Assembly (NCBI GenBank): GCA_017885655.1
Contig: JAFNFQ010000083.1
Coordinates: 1-44,998, forward strand
DNA length: 44,998 bases
Source of the DNA: Methanobacteriota archaeon
Lineage (GTDB): Archaea; Thermoplasmatota; Thermoplasmata; RBG-16-68-12; JAFNFQ01
Direction: 5' to 3'
The position numbers were made by a program, and so were the translations under genes. Within the stretch, counting starts at the first letter, position 1, and each line of letters starts with the position of its first letter. Positions 8,701 to 17,262 of this stretch are shown here, one piece after another. A model generated the notes under the pieces. The model had not been told where the DNA came from and searched no databases. It saw only the letters and a list, made by a program, of their open reading frames with translations.

Positions 8701-10199
8701 ACGGCTACCCGCTCATCGGAGACCGCGAGCTGAACTTCAGGACGTTCTGTCCAGGCCCGAACCCGTTCATCGTCATAACAGATCCAGCCGATGGCACCAC
8801 CGACGTGGCCTTGGACAAGGTCGTGTTCGTACAGTTCAACAAGACGATGGACCGCGCGTCGTTTAGCGTTCAGGTCACCCCGATCACGCCGATGGCCCCG
8901 ACTTGGGGCGCGCTGGACATGTACCTCAACCTCTCGCATGCGCCGTTCCTAGAGGCGACCCTCTATACTATCACGATACACGCGTGCGACCTGTTCGCGC
9001 AGTGCCTAGTACCCGGCCCGGTGCCGAACCCGTGGTCCTTCACGACGACATCCACCAACCCGAAGATTATGACGACGGACCCCACGAATAACCAGCTGGA
9101 CGTCCCATTGACGAAGACTATCATCGTCAATTTCAACAAGGCGATGAACCAAGCTTCCGTCAACGAAATCGTCTCTCCGGGGGGCATATCGTTCACGAAA
9201 TCGTGGTCCAACGGCGACAAGACGCTGAGCCTTCTCCATGCTGTACCATTCCAGGCGTGCACTTTGTACACGGTGACAATAACCGGCCAGGACACGGTCG
9301 GCAATCCGCTCGTGGCAGGCCCTGTCCCGAACCCGTGGACGTTCACGACCACGTGCCTGCCTGCCGCCCCGCCCGGTCTGCAGGTGGCTCGCTCGGGCAA
9401 TGACATCGTCCTGACATGGCGGGCGTCGACTCTGGCGACCGGCTACTACGTGTACCGCGCGACTGACCGCTTTGCACCATGGCCATGGGCCCAGGTCGGC
9501 AACGTGACCGGCCTGACCTATACCGCCACGGGCGATAACGGCGACACTGTCAACCACTTCTACCTCGTCAGGGGCCGCAACGCCCTCTGGCTCGAGGGAC
9601 CGAACAGCTCGATGGGAGCGAGGATGTACAGGCAGTTCAGCCTCGCCTCCGGAGTCCCGAACTCGCAATGGTTCAGCCTGCCCTACCGCTCGACATACAC
9701 GAAGGCCAGCGACATCACCACCGAGCTCACCAACGCGAAGATCAACGTGGTCGCGAAGTGGGACGCGCGGAAGCAGACCACGATACTCTACTACTGGTTC
9801 CACAACGCCTGGCGCGGGCAGGACTTCAACATCCTCCCCGGCGACGGGCTGTATATCGGCCTGGTCACTTCCTTCGGCTGGTCGATCACCGGCACCGACA
9901 GCTCGACCGCACTGCAGTTCACGATGAACCCGCCATCCAAGACGAACTACAACTTCATATCCTTGCCCTACACCACTTCGTACACCAACGCCCAGTCGAT
10001 AACGAACGAGCTGACCTCGTCCAAGGTTGTCGAACTAGGGCATTGGGACCCGGCATCGCATGCCTGGCAGAAGTGGACGTACTCCGGTGGCACATGGACG
10101 GGACCGAACTTCGATATAATGCCCGGCGACGGGTTCTACATGGTGATAGCATCGGGCTTCACCTGGGCCCCGAAGCTGATCACGCCGGATGTTCCGTAG
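5760..10199 (+). CDS. Secreted Kelch-repeat protein with Big_5/SbsA-type Ig domains (paralogue)
   Basis: This 1479-residue paralogue of the gene at 846 has the same order: signal peptide (MASKKAVRF, hydrophobic core, cleavage near AKAS), six Kelch blades with GG...DTWEY signatures in the first third, seven Big_5-type Ig domains, an FN3-like domain, and a double C-terminal 'WFSLPY...PG.GFYM' module. There is no membrane anchor, and both proteins end in LITP(E/D)VP. I chose the ATG at 5760 because GGAGAGGAGG (5741-5750) lies 9 bases upstream; upstream in-frame TTG 5730 and ATG 5739 lack such a site. Each Ig domain carries asparagine-X-serine/threonine sequons, as expected of a glycosylated archaeal surface protein. 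It probably heads a transcript with the anchored proteins downstream, because only 16 bases separate it from the next gene. Confidence 0.9.
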   Translation: MASKKAVRFVVVALTFAFMMSAFVVMISPVAKASLWTQTTESDFGAATTMNNVNVQGTGSPAYVQLNKTFFGWVNKNPAVAPSKRQSAASFFDTVNGRTMVMGGLDAMSVNLNDTWAYYAATNTWTKLSNNAPWAARWGSGAAFDSTHGIGVLFGGFDANGQNYETWEYAAATGVWTNRTAAAKPRLTSTPLDFDSTQGKVLTAGMGGINWETWGYDVTTHIWSQRAGTNPPQNRGGQSLVYYPLISRTVMYGGSYLFTTWDETWEYNYATDSWTNKTGQTGGASPGGRTGHGIVYRATQNDLMLYGGQPGYPTTTYRYWDNAGQRYWAMISTGSSPSGRINLVMSYDPGIASSVIFSGKDQVGNKFNDTWQFEAGYQPQGTMSSAVFDSYHSNTMWKYIFWNQTPINVPAGGTIRFYLATCNNPYDIGSPGLCEWKGPTGGSSYYTSPGAAIWAGASPARYIAYYVQILCAACTDSPHLEDVSIEHTAASIPPTVASTYPWAQAGVPVGSQIWINFSEPMDFNQVIVTLKDTATWTDFPYNSVWQNNSVNLIMTHSGTPFDICTQYRYNITQAIDLEGQSMVGLPKSYVFSTYCPLPEITQVYPHLADVDIPLTSAIYVNFSNPMNTGMIDVNVTPPLPDSSNQWSNGNKNLKVSHVASLADCVIYTVNVSGMDVYGQGLVPASVPNPWYFESHCMNPRVTSTSPNGGSIEVAVDKAISITFSHKMSPPTVNVAFTPSISLTASWNTPTNTTLTLNHPPAFTACTKYTMNVTGQDTSGNHIQGGYYTFWIFTTCGGSPFVLQTMPIDGSTDVALDHDVQFIFNEAMQRSTVTYTVFPQDWTWTVDWVGMDAIMILNHTSDFTGCARYYINVTGGRDVDEGKDLVNGPVPNHFRFDSLCTNPFVRTWVPTDNSVDIPRNQNIVITFSKPMNTASFGYSIDPLITLGEAWTNGDTVFTLSHGPLFTNCTDYILRIGLADSKDGYPLIGDRELNFRTFCPGPNPFIVITDPADGTTDVALDKVVFVQFNKTMDRASFSVQVTPITPMAPTWGALDMYLNLSHAPFLEATLYTITIHACDLFAQCLVPGPVPNPWSFTTTSTNPKIMTTDPTNNQLDVPLTKTIIVNFNKAMNQASVNEIVSPGGISFTKSWSNGDKTLSLLHAVPFQACTLYTVTITGQDTVGNPLVAGPVPNPWTFTTTCLPAAPPGLQVARSGNDIVLTWRASTLATGYYVYRATDRFAPWPWAQVGNVTGLTYTATGDNGDTVNHFYLVRGRNALWLEGPNSSMGARMYRQFSLASGVPNSQWFSLPYRSTYTKASDITTELTNAKINVVAKWDARKQTTILYYWFHNAWRGQDFNILPGDGLYIGLVTSFGWSITGTDSSTALQFTMNPPSKTNYNFISLPYTTSYTNAQSITNELTSSKVVELGHWDPASHAWQKWTYSGGTWTGPNFDIMPGDGFYMVIASGFTWAPKLITPDVP

Positions 10200-10215
10200 G
10201 AGAGGAGGTAAGAAA

Positions 10216-12726
10216 ATGAGAAAAGAACTGAGCATAGCAATCGTGATTGGACTAGCGTTTGTGGCTCTGCAGGGGAACTTCGGGGTGAGTGCGCAGCCGC
10301 CATACCCCAACAAGATCATAACGGGATTGGTCGGGCCGGTAGCCGGGCTGAACGCACCGGTGAACTACAGCAACGCAGTGCTGTACCTCACCACGCAGGC
10401 GACCGGGACCGAACCGCTCGTGATCCAGAACAGGCTCAGCCTCGCGCCGCCCCCGCCAAACGCTGACTTCAGACCGGACTACGCGCAGGACATCGGCGGC
10501 GTCAACTACGACTGGAATGCAGTCACCGACACGGTCATGGCGATATTCGAAGTGCGCAGGGGAATGAACACATATGTCGGGATTAACTACACCGGCTCAA
10601 CCAAGGCGGTGCTGGACACCAACCTGATGCAGGAGCTTCCTGCGGTGAGCGTCGAGGCATACCCGACGCTGACGGTAACCAACCCCCCGAGCACGACCAC
10701 TCTGGACATCACGTGGACCGGGATGGCGGACCTGCCTGGGAACATCATGAGCTATGGCCTCCTCCAGTCGGTGAACGGCATGGCTGGCCCATTCACATGG
10801 ATTGCGGATGTGACTGCGGTTCCGGCCGGTGCAAACTCGCATTCGGTGACAGGGCTTGCAGACGGCACGTACTGCTACAAGATCAACGCGGAGTACAGGA
10901 GGAATGTCGCCGGCACGACTCTCAATGCAACGGTCGGCACGTCCGAGCCAAGCTGCCGGACACTTCTGACGCCTCTTGGGATCTTGAGCACGACACCCGC
11001 CAACAACGCCATCGACATCCCCTTGACAGACCCGATAACGGTTACCTTTAACAGGCCACCGGCGAGCCTACCCGCGATTTCGGCGGATGTCAAGTCGTTG
11101 GTCCCTCAGGGTCAGACAGTCACGACAGCCCCGTCATTGCTCGGCTCTGTCCTGACACTTGCCCACGCGGCGGATCCGTATATCGACTGTCGGGTTTACA
11201 AGGTGTGGATCAATGAGAGCGGAGTGCCTGTTCCGCCCACTGCCCCGGCCGTAAACCCTTGGACATTCACGGCACTTTGCCCGTTCCCGACCGTAGTACC
11301 CCCCACCCAGCCGGCGAGTGGTGAGGTCGGCGTGCCGCTGGACACGAACATAGTCATTACGTTCTCCAAGCAGATAAACACGGCGACATTTTTGGTGTCA
11401 ATCGCCCCCGTGATTACGCTGAACCTGCCATACACATGGAGTGTTGTTGACACTGTCGTCACGATAACCCACGCACCGTTCGATCATGACGTCCCGTACA
11501 CCTTCACGATAACGACGGCTGACGACATGAGCGGCAACCCGCTAACGGGAGCGCCATACTCATGGTCGTGGACCGCCAACAGCCCGCCTACGGTCACGGT
11601 CGACGCACCGACCGGCGGATGCTTCGCGCTGGCAGACGTTGTCCACATAGCGTGGACCCCGATGGATGACAAGACCGCTGTCAGCCTGCTGAACTTCGAC
11701 GTCAACTACAACGGCACGGTGAACGGCGACGTGACGTCCGGCCAGGGGATACCAACGAGCATCGATTGGACACATCCCACTACGTTGGATGCCACAGGCC
11801 TGATGATCAACGTCACCGCCACTGACGAGGCAGGAGCCTCCAGCTACGGATTGTCGGCAGCGTTCGACGTCGACTCGACGGCGCCGGAGATTGACAACTC
11901 AGGACCGACGGGTGCTCTGGGTTATGCGCATTACATCCACATCACGGTCAACTTCACTGAGGCGATGAACACAACATCTGTCGAAGCCGCAATAACGATT
12001 GCGCCGCTTGCGACGCTCGCATTCACGTGGTCGAATGGCGACAAGCAGGTGGACATCAACGTCACGGCCACGTCGGACACGCCCTACACCATAACTGTCG
12101 GAGTAGCGTCGAAGGACATTTGCGGCACCGGCAACGCGATGGCTATCGCGGGGAGCGTGGCCTTTTCCACGGGCCCGAGGAAGCCCATGAAGCCAGCCCT
12201 GGTCGGGTTCGCGGACTCGGACACGCAGATTACGCTGACCTGGGCCGCGATATCGCTCTTCGATGACCTCACACCGATCACGAGCGCGACGACGATCCAG
12301 TACGTGCTGTACAGAGACAACACCGAGATCAAGAGGACCGCGACCACGAGCTACCAGGACACGGGGCTGACAGCAAACACGCAGTACACCTATACCGTGA
12401 AGGTACTCGCGAACGGCACGACCTTGTCTGATGCATCCAACCCAGTGACCATCACGACGAAAGCGAAAACGACCATGGACTGGCTGCCGATAATCCTCAT
12501 CCTGATCATCGTGATAGTCGTGGTCGTGATTATCGCGGCACTCCTGATGAGGAAGAAGAAGCCCGAGGTCATGGAAGAGGCACCACCCGAGGAAGTCCCG
12601 GCAGAAGAGGCGCCACCGGAGGAAGCACCCACTGAAGGAGAGGCCCCGCCGGAAGGCGAGGCACCTCCCGAGGGAGAGACGCCACCGGAAGGAGAGGGCG
12701 GCGAAGAGTCGCCCCCTCCCGCCTAG
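10216..12726 (+). CDS. Membrane-anchored Ig/FN3-domain surface protein with acidic Pro-rich tail
   Basis: This 836-residue protein has a signal peptide (MRKELSIAIVIGLAFVALQG). The middle holds Ig-like domains, at least three with the Big_5 'ITVTF..P' opening, and one FN3-like domain near the C terminus. A single transmembrane helix (starting DWLPIILILIIVIVVV) is followed by MRKKK, which puts the tail in the cytoplasm. The tail is about 55 residues of repeated PPEE and PPEGE units. The ATG at 10216 is chosen because GAGGAGGT (10202-10209) lies 6 bases upstream, just past the stop codon of the Kelch gene; the upstream extension has no such support. The tight spacing implies cotranscription with the Kelch protein, so it may be its membrane partner. 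No enzyme motif is visible. Confidence 0.85.
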   Translation: MRKELSIAIVIGLAFVALQGNFGVSAQPPYPNKIITGLVGPVAGLNAPVNYSNAVLYLTTQATGTEPLVIQNRLSLAPPPPNADFRPDYAQDIGGVNYDWNAVTDTVMAIFEVRRGMNTYVGINYTGSTKAVLDTNLMQELPAVSVEAYPTLTVTNPPSTTTLDITWTGMADLPGNIMSYGLLQSVNGMAGPFTWIADVTAVPAGANSHSVTGLADGTYCYKINAEYRRNVAGTTLNATVGTSEPSCRTLLTPLGILSTTPANNAIDIPLTDPITVTFNRPPASLPAISADVKSLVPQGQTVTTAPSLLGSVLTLAHAADPYIDCRVYKVWINESGVPVPPTAPAVNPWTFTALCPFPTVVPPTQPASGEVGVPLDTNIVITFSKQINTATFLVSIAPVITLNLPYTWSVVDTVVTITHAPFDHDVPYTFTITTADDMSGNPLTGAPYSWSWTANSPPTVTVDAPTGGCFALADVVHIAWTPMDDKTAVSLLNFDVNYNGTVNGDVTSGQGIPTSIDWTHPTTLDATGLMINVTATDEAGASSYGLSAAFDVDSTAPEIDNSGPTGALGYAHYIHITVNFTEAMNTTSVEAAITIAPLATLAFTWSNGDKQVDINVTATSDTPYTITVGVASKDICGTGNAMAIAGSVAFSTGPRKPMKPALVGFADSDTQITLTWAAISLFDDLTPITSATTIQYVLYRDNTEIKRTATTSYQDTGLTANTQYTYTVKVLANGTTLSDASNPVTITTKAKTTMDWLPIILILIIVIVVVVIIAALLMRKKKPEVMEEAPPEEVPAEEAPPEEAPTEGEAPPEGEAPPEGETPPEGEGGEESPPPA

Positions 12727-12798
12727 ATACCTATAGACGCCGATACTAGGGTGGAAAGGGCTATATCTCCGACCGCGGGTGGAAAGAGCTCGCGGCAC

Positions 12799-15700
12799 AT
12801 GATAGAGCTAGCTCGCTCCAGGCCGGCAATAGGCAGAGTCGCTTGCGCAGCGATTGCGCTGCTCTTCCTCGCGGCGGCGGTGACCCTTCCTCCTGGCGCT
12901 TCGGGGCACATGCTCCCCGAGGCCGGGATCTTCTCGAGATACGTGCAGGGGCAGGTCACTGCGGACGGCAACATCACCGCAGCGGAATGGCAGGACGCGG
13001 CGGTCGTCGATCTTACCGCCATCCCCTTCAACACCGCGACCGCATACATGCTCGTCCGGAACAACGACACGATGCTCCACGTGGCCTACGACGTCACGAG
13101 CGACACGACGCAGGGGGTGAACGATGCCGCGGGCATCGCTTTCGACGGCGACCACAACGGAGCGCCGACGCCCCAGGGCGACGGCGAGTACAGCGTCAGG
13201 GCAAGCAATGACAGCGCATGCCTGCCGTTCGTCTCGGTCCGATGTCACTATGTCTACTCAGGTCCGGGTACCGCTTGGACACCACAGGACGCGATGGACC
13301 AGGCGCTTCCTTTCCATGGCGGGCTGTGGGCGGCGGTTGGTTTCGGTCCCTCGCAGAGGGAAGCCGCGCCGCACCGGATGTATGAGTTTTCCATCCCCCT
13401 TGCGTTGATCGGGCGACCGACCGCCGCGGTGAAGGCCGGGGACACCGTCGGTTTCTACGCCAGCCACCACAGCTCCCCGTTCGTCGGCGTCTGGGATGGG
13501 GACTCTTCGAGTACTGCGTCATGGCCCGACAACTCCCCCCTCGGGCCGAACGGCTACGGGCACCTGTACCTCGCTGCGCCGACTGGAGCCGCGCTCACGC
13601 CAGATTACTCTTACAAGCCCGCGAGCCAATCGCAGCCAGCCGTTCACCGCCTCAGTCTCAGGAACATGGGGCAGAGCCCGGACAGTTTCGACCTGGCCGC
13701 AACTCCGGGCCTCGGATGGACCGTGGAGCTGAGGGACAACCTCGGCGTCCTCCTGACGAACCATGGCGGGAATGCGACGCTCCCCGATGTGGGCCCCCTC
13801 CTTCCGGGCGCGGACACCTCGATCGTCGTGACGGTCATCCCGCCGCCGAGCGCGCTCCCGGGCGCCATTGACGAGATGTCTCTCGAGGTCCGGCCCTGGT
13901 CCGACGAGTCGAGGACAGCAGCGACGATATTGCGGTCAACCACGCCGATTCCTGCACCATGGTCCGACGATATGGAGGGCGGCGCGCCAGGGTGGCACGT
14001 GCTCTCCCGTCCGGTGAACGATTGGCAGCTCGGGACGCCGAGCGTGACCTTCCCCACTGGGCCGACAACGGCGCATTCGGGCACGAACGTGTGGGGCACG
14101 AACTTGGCGGGGAACTACAGCCTGAGCAGCTTCTCGATCCTGGAGACACCCCAGGTCCGCATCCCCGACTATATTTCCAGCGCGCACCTGGTCTTCTGGC
14201 ACTGGTACAGGATCATAGGCGGCTACGGGGACGGCGCGTGGGTGGAGGCGAGCTCCGATGGCGGGGACTGGGCTTTGATTCCGCCAGAGGCCGGCTACCC
14301 CGCCCAGCGGCTCGGCGGAAAGCCCGCGTACGCGGGGGCGAGCGGCGCCTGGGTCATGGCAGACTTCAACCTCACGTCCTTTGCGGGACATTCGGTGGCG
14401 TTCCGCTTCATCCTGTGGGACTGGCTCGCCAACGGTGTCACGGCAGGCTGGTACATCGACGACGTGACGGTCCAGGCCTCGCTCCCTGCAGCCGGACTGC
14501 GCCTCACGCCGCCGACAGGTTTCATGGCCGGCTCCAAGCTCGATTCCCTCAAGCTCAATCTCACGATACAGAACGTAGGGAGCTCGGACGACGTGTTCGA
14601 CCTCTCGTACAGTCAGCTGCTCGGATGGAACGTATCGTTCCTCGATCAGTTCGGCGTGCCACTCGACGACACCGAGCGGCCCAGGGACGGTTTCGTCGAC
14701 ACCGGGCTCGTGACCTCGGGCGGCCATGTCGAAGTCACCATCAACGTCACCATACCCGCGAGCGCGACCCCCGGCGAGATCGAGTCGGTGACTGTCGTCT
14801 TCCGCTCGAGCCTGGACATAGGAGTCTCGGCGAACGGGCAGTACAAGTTCCAGCTGGCCACGCCTTTACCCTACCTCGACGACGTGGAGTCGGGGGTAGC
14901 CGGTTGGGTGGCAGCCCCTGGCTCTCTCTGGCACCAGGTGAACAGTTGCCAGCCAAGCCCTCCGGCGTGGTTCATCTCCTACAGCCCCTGCCACAGCTGG
15001 TGGTACGGGCAGGACATGAAGGGCAACTACGCGACGGGGGCGAGGACCTATGGCAACCTCACCTCCCCGCCGATAGAGCTCTTCAACGTCTCCGTGGCGC
15101 ACCTGAGCTTCCGCTACTGGTACGAGACCGAGCCCACGGTGCAGTACGACCAGCGTTGGATCATGATCAGGATGGACAACGGCCAGTGGCCGGGCAAGGG
15201 GCAGGCAGGATCGTATCAGATGGGGCTGTTCTTCGACAAGACGTGGCTGGCGGCGAGCCTCGACCTCTCCTCTTTCATCGGGCACATCGTCCAGGTTAGG
15301 TTCTTCTTCGACAGCATAGACGCGCAGAACAACGCGCACCAGGGCTGGTACATCGACGACGTGAACGTGTCCGTCTATGTCCCAGGTTCGACACCACCGA
15401 ACATCGCGCTCACGAGGCCGGTCATGGGCGAGCGCTGGACGGCGGGGGTGCCGCAGGCGATAGTCTGGGATGCCTCGGACGATTCGGACCCCCCGAACGC
15501 ACTCAGGGTCTGGGTGAACTACTCGCAGACCGGATCGGCCCCGTGGACCCCGATACCGAACGCCCAGGCGGTGCGAGGCGATTCGTCACCCGTGACCTGG
15601 ACACCGCCTTGCGAGAATCTCACCGGCGTCGCGCTGAACGCGACAGTCGCCGACACATTCGGCCTTTTCAGCTGGTCAGGGCCGATCAGATTCGACCTGG

Positions 15701-17262
15701 ACTGCCGCAAGCCCGCCGTCGTGAGCAGCCAACCGAGGAGTCCGCCGGATGTCTCCGTGAAGACGAACGTGAGCGTTACCTTCAGCGAGGAGATGAACAC
15801 CACCGCGGCGCAGTCCGCCTTCAGCCTGAAGACGGTCCCCGGGTGGATGTCCGTCTCCGGGACATTCTCATGGGCCGGCAACACCATGTACTTCGTCCCC
15901 TCGAACGACCTCAGGGCGTCCACGGTCTACCAGGCGAACGTCTCGGTGTCCGCGACCGACGTCTCCCGTCCCGGAAACGGCCTAGCGGCGCTTTTCACGT
16001 GGCAGTTCACGACAAGCTCCCACGCCGACTCCCCTCCCGACATTTCGATCCAGACGCCGTCTGGCGGGGAAGATTGGTCGGGACACACTCCGACGAATCC
16101 TGACATCAGGAACATCGAGTGGTCCGTCTCGGACGATTTCGACCCTAAGGTCGCGCTGAAGGTATGGGTGAACTACACGACAGACAGCGGAGGCAGCTGG
16201 ACTCCGCTCACCCCCTTCCAACCCCTCAATGGCACAACCGCCAAGATTGCATGGGAGGTGCCGTGCGTCGATTCCGCGCAGGCCGCGATAGGCGTCGATG
16301 CGATCGACACCGGGGGCAAGAGGAGGTCGGTCGCGAGCCCCCTGTTCAAGATAGACTGCAGCCCGCCGACCATAATCAGCTACGAGCCGACAGGCTATGT
16401 CGTCCCTCCGGACGCGAAGGTGATGGTGGCCTTCAACGAAACGATGAACCAGGGGAAGGCGCAGGCGGCGTTCGACATGTGGAAGACTGCCGACATGATG
16501 CCAGTGGCGGGGTTCTTCTCCTGGGTCGGGTCGGTCATGACATTCGACCCATCCGTCGACCTGCTCCGTGGATCGACGTATCAGGTCCGGATAACCACCG
16601 ATGCCAGCGACGCCTCCAGTCCGGGGAACGCACTGCAGTCGGAGATAACATGGCAGTTCACTGTCGCGCAGGCACCGCCTCCCCGCGTCAGCACGACCGA
16701 TCCTGCGAACGGCACCGCGAACGTGCCAGTGGACCTGAGGATAATCACGATCACCTTCACCCCGAACACCACGTCCTTCCAGGGCGCGGTGAACATCACC
16801 CCCTACGTCAACTTCACGATGGAATCGCCCGTCGGCTCTTCCGTCATCATCGTCCACATCTGGAAGAAGCTTGAACTCGGCACTCGCTACCGCATCAGGT
16901 TGAACGCCTCTCTCATCCTCGACGACCTGAACAACCATCTCGACGGCAACGGCGACGGGGCAGGCGGCGACGACTATTCATTCACGTTCACCACGGCGTC
17001 TAGCGAGCCACCGGTGGAGAACGGGGTCCCTTCGTGGATCTGGGCCATCCCGCTGGCGGCGATTGGCTTCGTTGTCCCGCTGGCGGCATACGTCTGGCGG
17101 AGGAAGAGGAAGGAGAAGAGGAGACGGAGGCGGCGGGAGAGAAAGGCAACCTCCGTTTACAGGGAGACCATAGGGCCTGACAGGAGGATGGCGGGAGAGG
17201 AGGCGTCCGTTGAGAAAGAGGAGGAGACGGTCAGTGACGCTTCCCTGCGCCCTCCCTTCTGA
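12799..17262 (+). CDS. Membrane-anchored multidomain surface protein (CBM9-like, MAM-like, Ig-like domains)
   Basis: This protein of about 1487 residues has a signal peptide (IGRVACAAIALLFLAAAVTL). The first 200 residues, with 'GNITAAEWQDAA', resemble CBM9/DOMON-type carbohydrate-binding domains. Two blocks opening 'DD(M/V)E.G..GW' and ending 'GWYIDDV(T/N)V' look like MAM/immune-inhibitor-A type modules, each preceded by a NEW3-like stretch with 'G.....FDL......GW.V'. Big_5-like Ig domains with 'VTFSEEMNTT' fill the rest. A transmembrane helix (IWAIPLAAIGFVVPLAAYVW) is followed by a strongly basic run and a short mixed tail. A GTG at 12751 is an alternative start; I prefer ATG 12799 because it gives a normal signal peptide. 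The 3' end overlaps the convergent NMD3 gene by 32 bases. The ligand is unknown; polysaccharide binding is an inference from the N-terminal domain. Confidence 0.8.
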   Translation: MIELARSRPAIGRVACAAIALLFLAAAVTLPPGASGHMLPEAGIFSRYVQGQVTADGNITAAEWQDAAVVDLTAIPFNTATAYMLVRNNDTMLHVAYDVTSDTTQGVNDAAGIAFDGDHNGAPTPQGDGEYSVRASNDSACLPFVSVRCHYVYSGPGTAWTPQDAMDQALPFHGGLWAAVGFGPSQREAAPHRMYEFSIPLALIGRPTAAVKAGDTVGFYASHHSSPFVGVWDGDSSSTASWPDNSPLGPNGYGHLYLAAPTGAALTPDYSYKPASQSQPAVHRLSLRNMGQSPDSFDLAATPGLGWTVELRDNLGVLLTNHGGNATLPDVGPLLPGADTSIVVTVIPPPSALPGAIDEMSLEVRPWSDESRTAATILRSTTPIPAPWSDDMEGGAPGWHVLSRPVNDWQLGTPSVTFPTGPTTAHSGTNVWGTNLAGNYSLSSFSILETPQVRIPDYISSAHLVFWHWYRIIGGYGDGAWVEASSDGGDWALIPPEAGYPAQRLGGKPAYAGASGAWVMADFNLTSFAGHSVAFRFILWDWLANGVTAGWYIDDVTVQASLPAAGLRLTPPTGFMAGSKLDSLKLNLTIQNVGSSDDVFDLSYSQLLGWNVSFLDQFGVPLDDTERPRDGFVDTGLVTSGGHVEVTINVTIPASATPGEIESVTVVFRSSLDIGVSANGQYKFQLATPLPYLDDVESGVAGWVAAPGSLWHQVNSCQPSPPAWFISYSPCHSWWYGQDMKGNYATGARTYGNLTSPPIELFNVSVAHLSFRYWYETEPTVQYDQRWIMIRMDNGQWPGKGQAGSYQMGLFFDKTWLAASLDLSSFIGHIVQVRFFFDSIDAQNNAHQGWYIDDVNVSVYVPGSTPPNIALTRPVMGERWTAGVPQAIVWDASDDSDPPNALRVWVNYSQTGSAPWTPIPNAQAVRGDSSPVTWTPPCENLTGVALNATVADTFGLFSWSGPIRFDLDCRKPAVVSSQPRSPPDVSVKTNVSVTFSEEMNTTAAQSAFSLKTVPGWMSVSGTFSWAGNTMYFVPSNDLRASTVYQANVSVSATDVSRPGNGLAALFTWQFTTSSHADSPPDISIQTPSGGEDWSGHTPTNPDIRNIEWSVSDDFDPKVALKVWVNYTTDSGGSWTPLTPFQPLNGTTAKIAWEVPCVDSAQAAIGVDAIDTGGKRRSVASPLFKIDCSPPTIISYEPTGYVVPPDAKVMVAFNETMNQGKAQAAFDMWKTADMMPVAGFFSWVGSVMTFDPSVDLLRGSTYQVRITTDASDASSPGNALQSEITWQFTVAQAPPPRVSTTDPANGTANVPVDLRIITITFTPNTTSFQGAVNITPYVNFTMESPVGSSVIIVHIWKKLELGTRYRIRLNASLILDDLNNHLDGNGDGAGGDDYSFTFTTASSEPPVENGVPSWIWAIPLAAIGFVVPLAAYVWRRKRKEKRRRRRRERKATSVYRETIGPDRRMAGEEASVEKEEETVSDASLRPPF

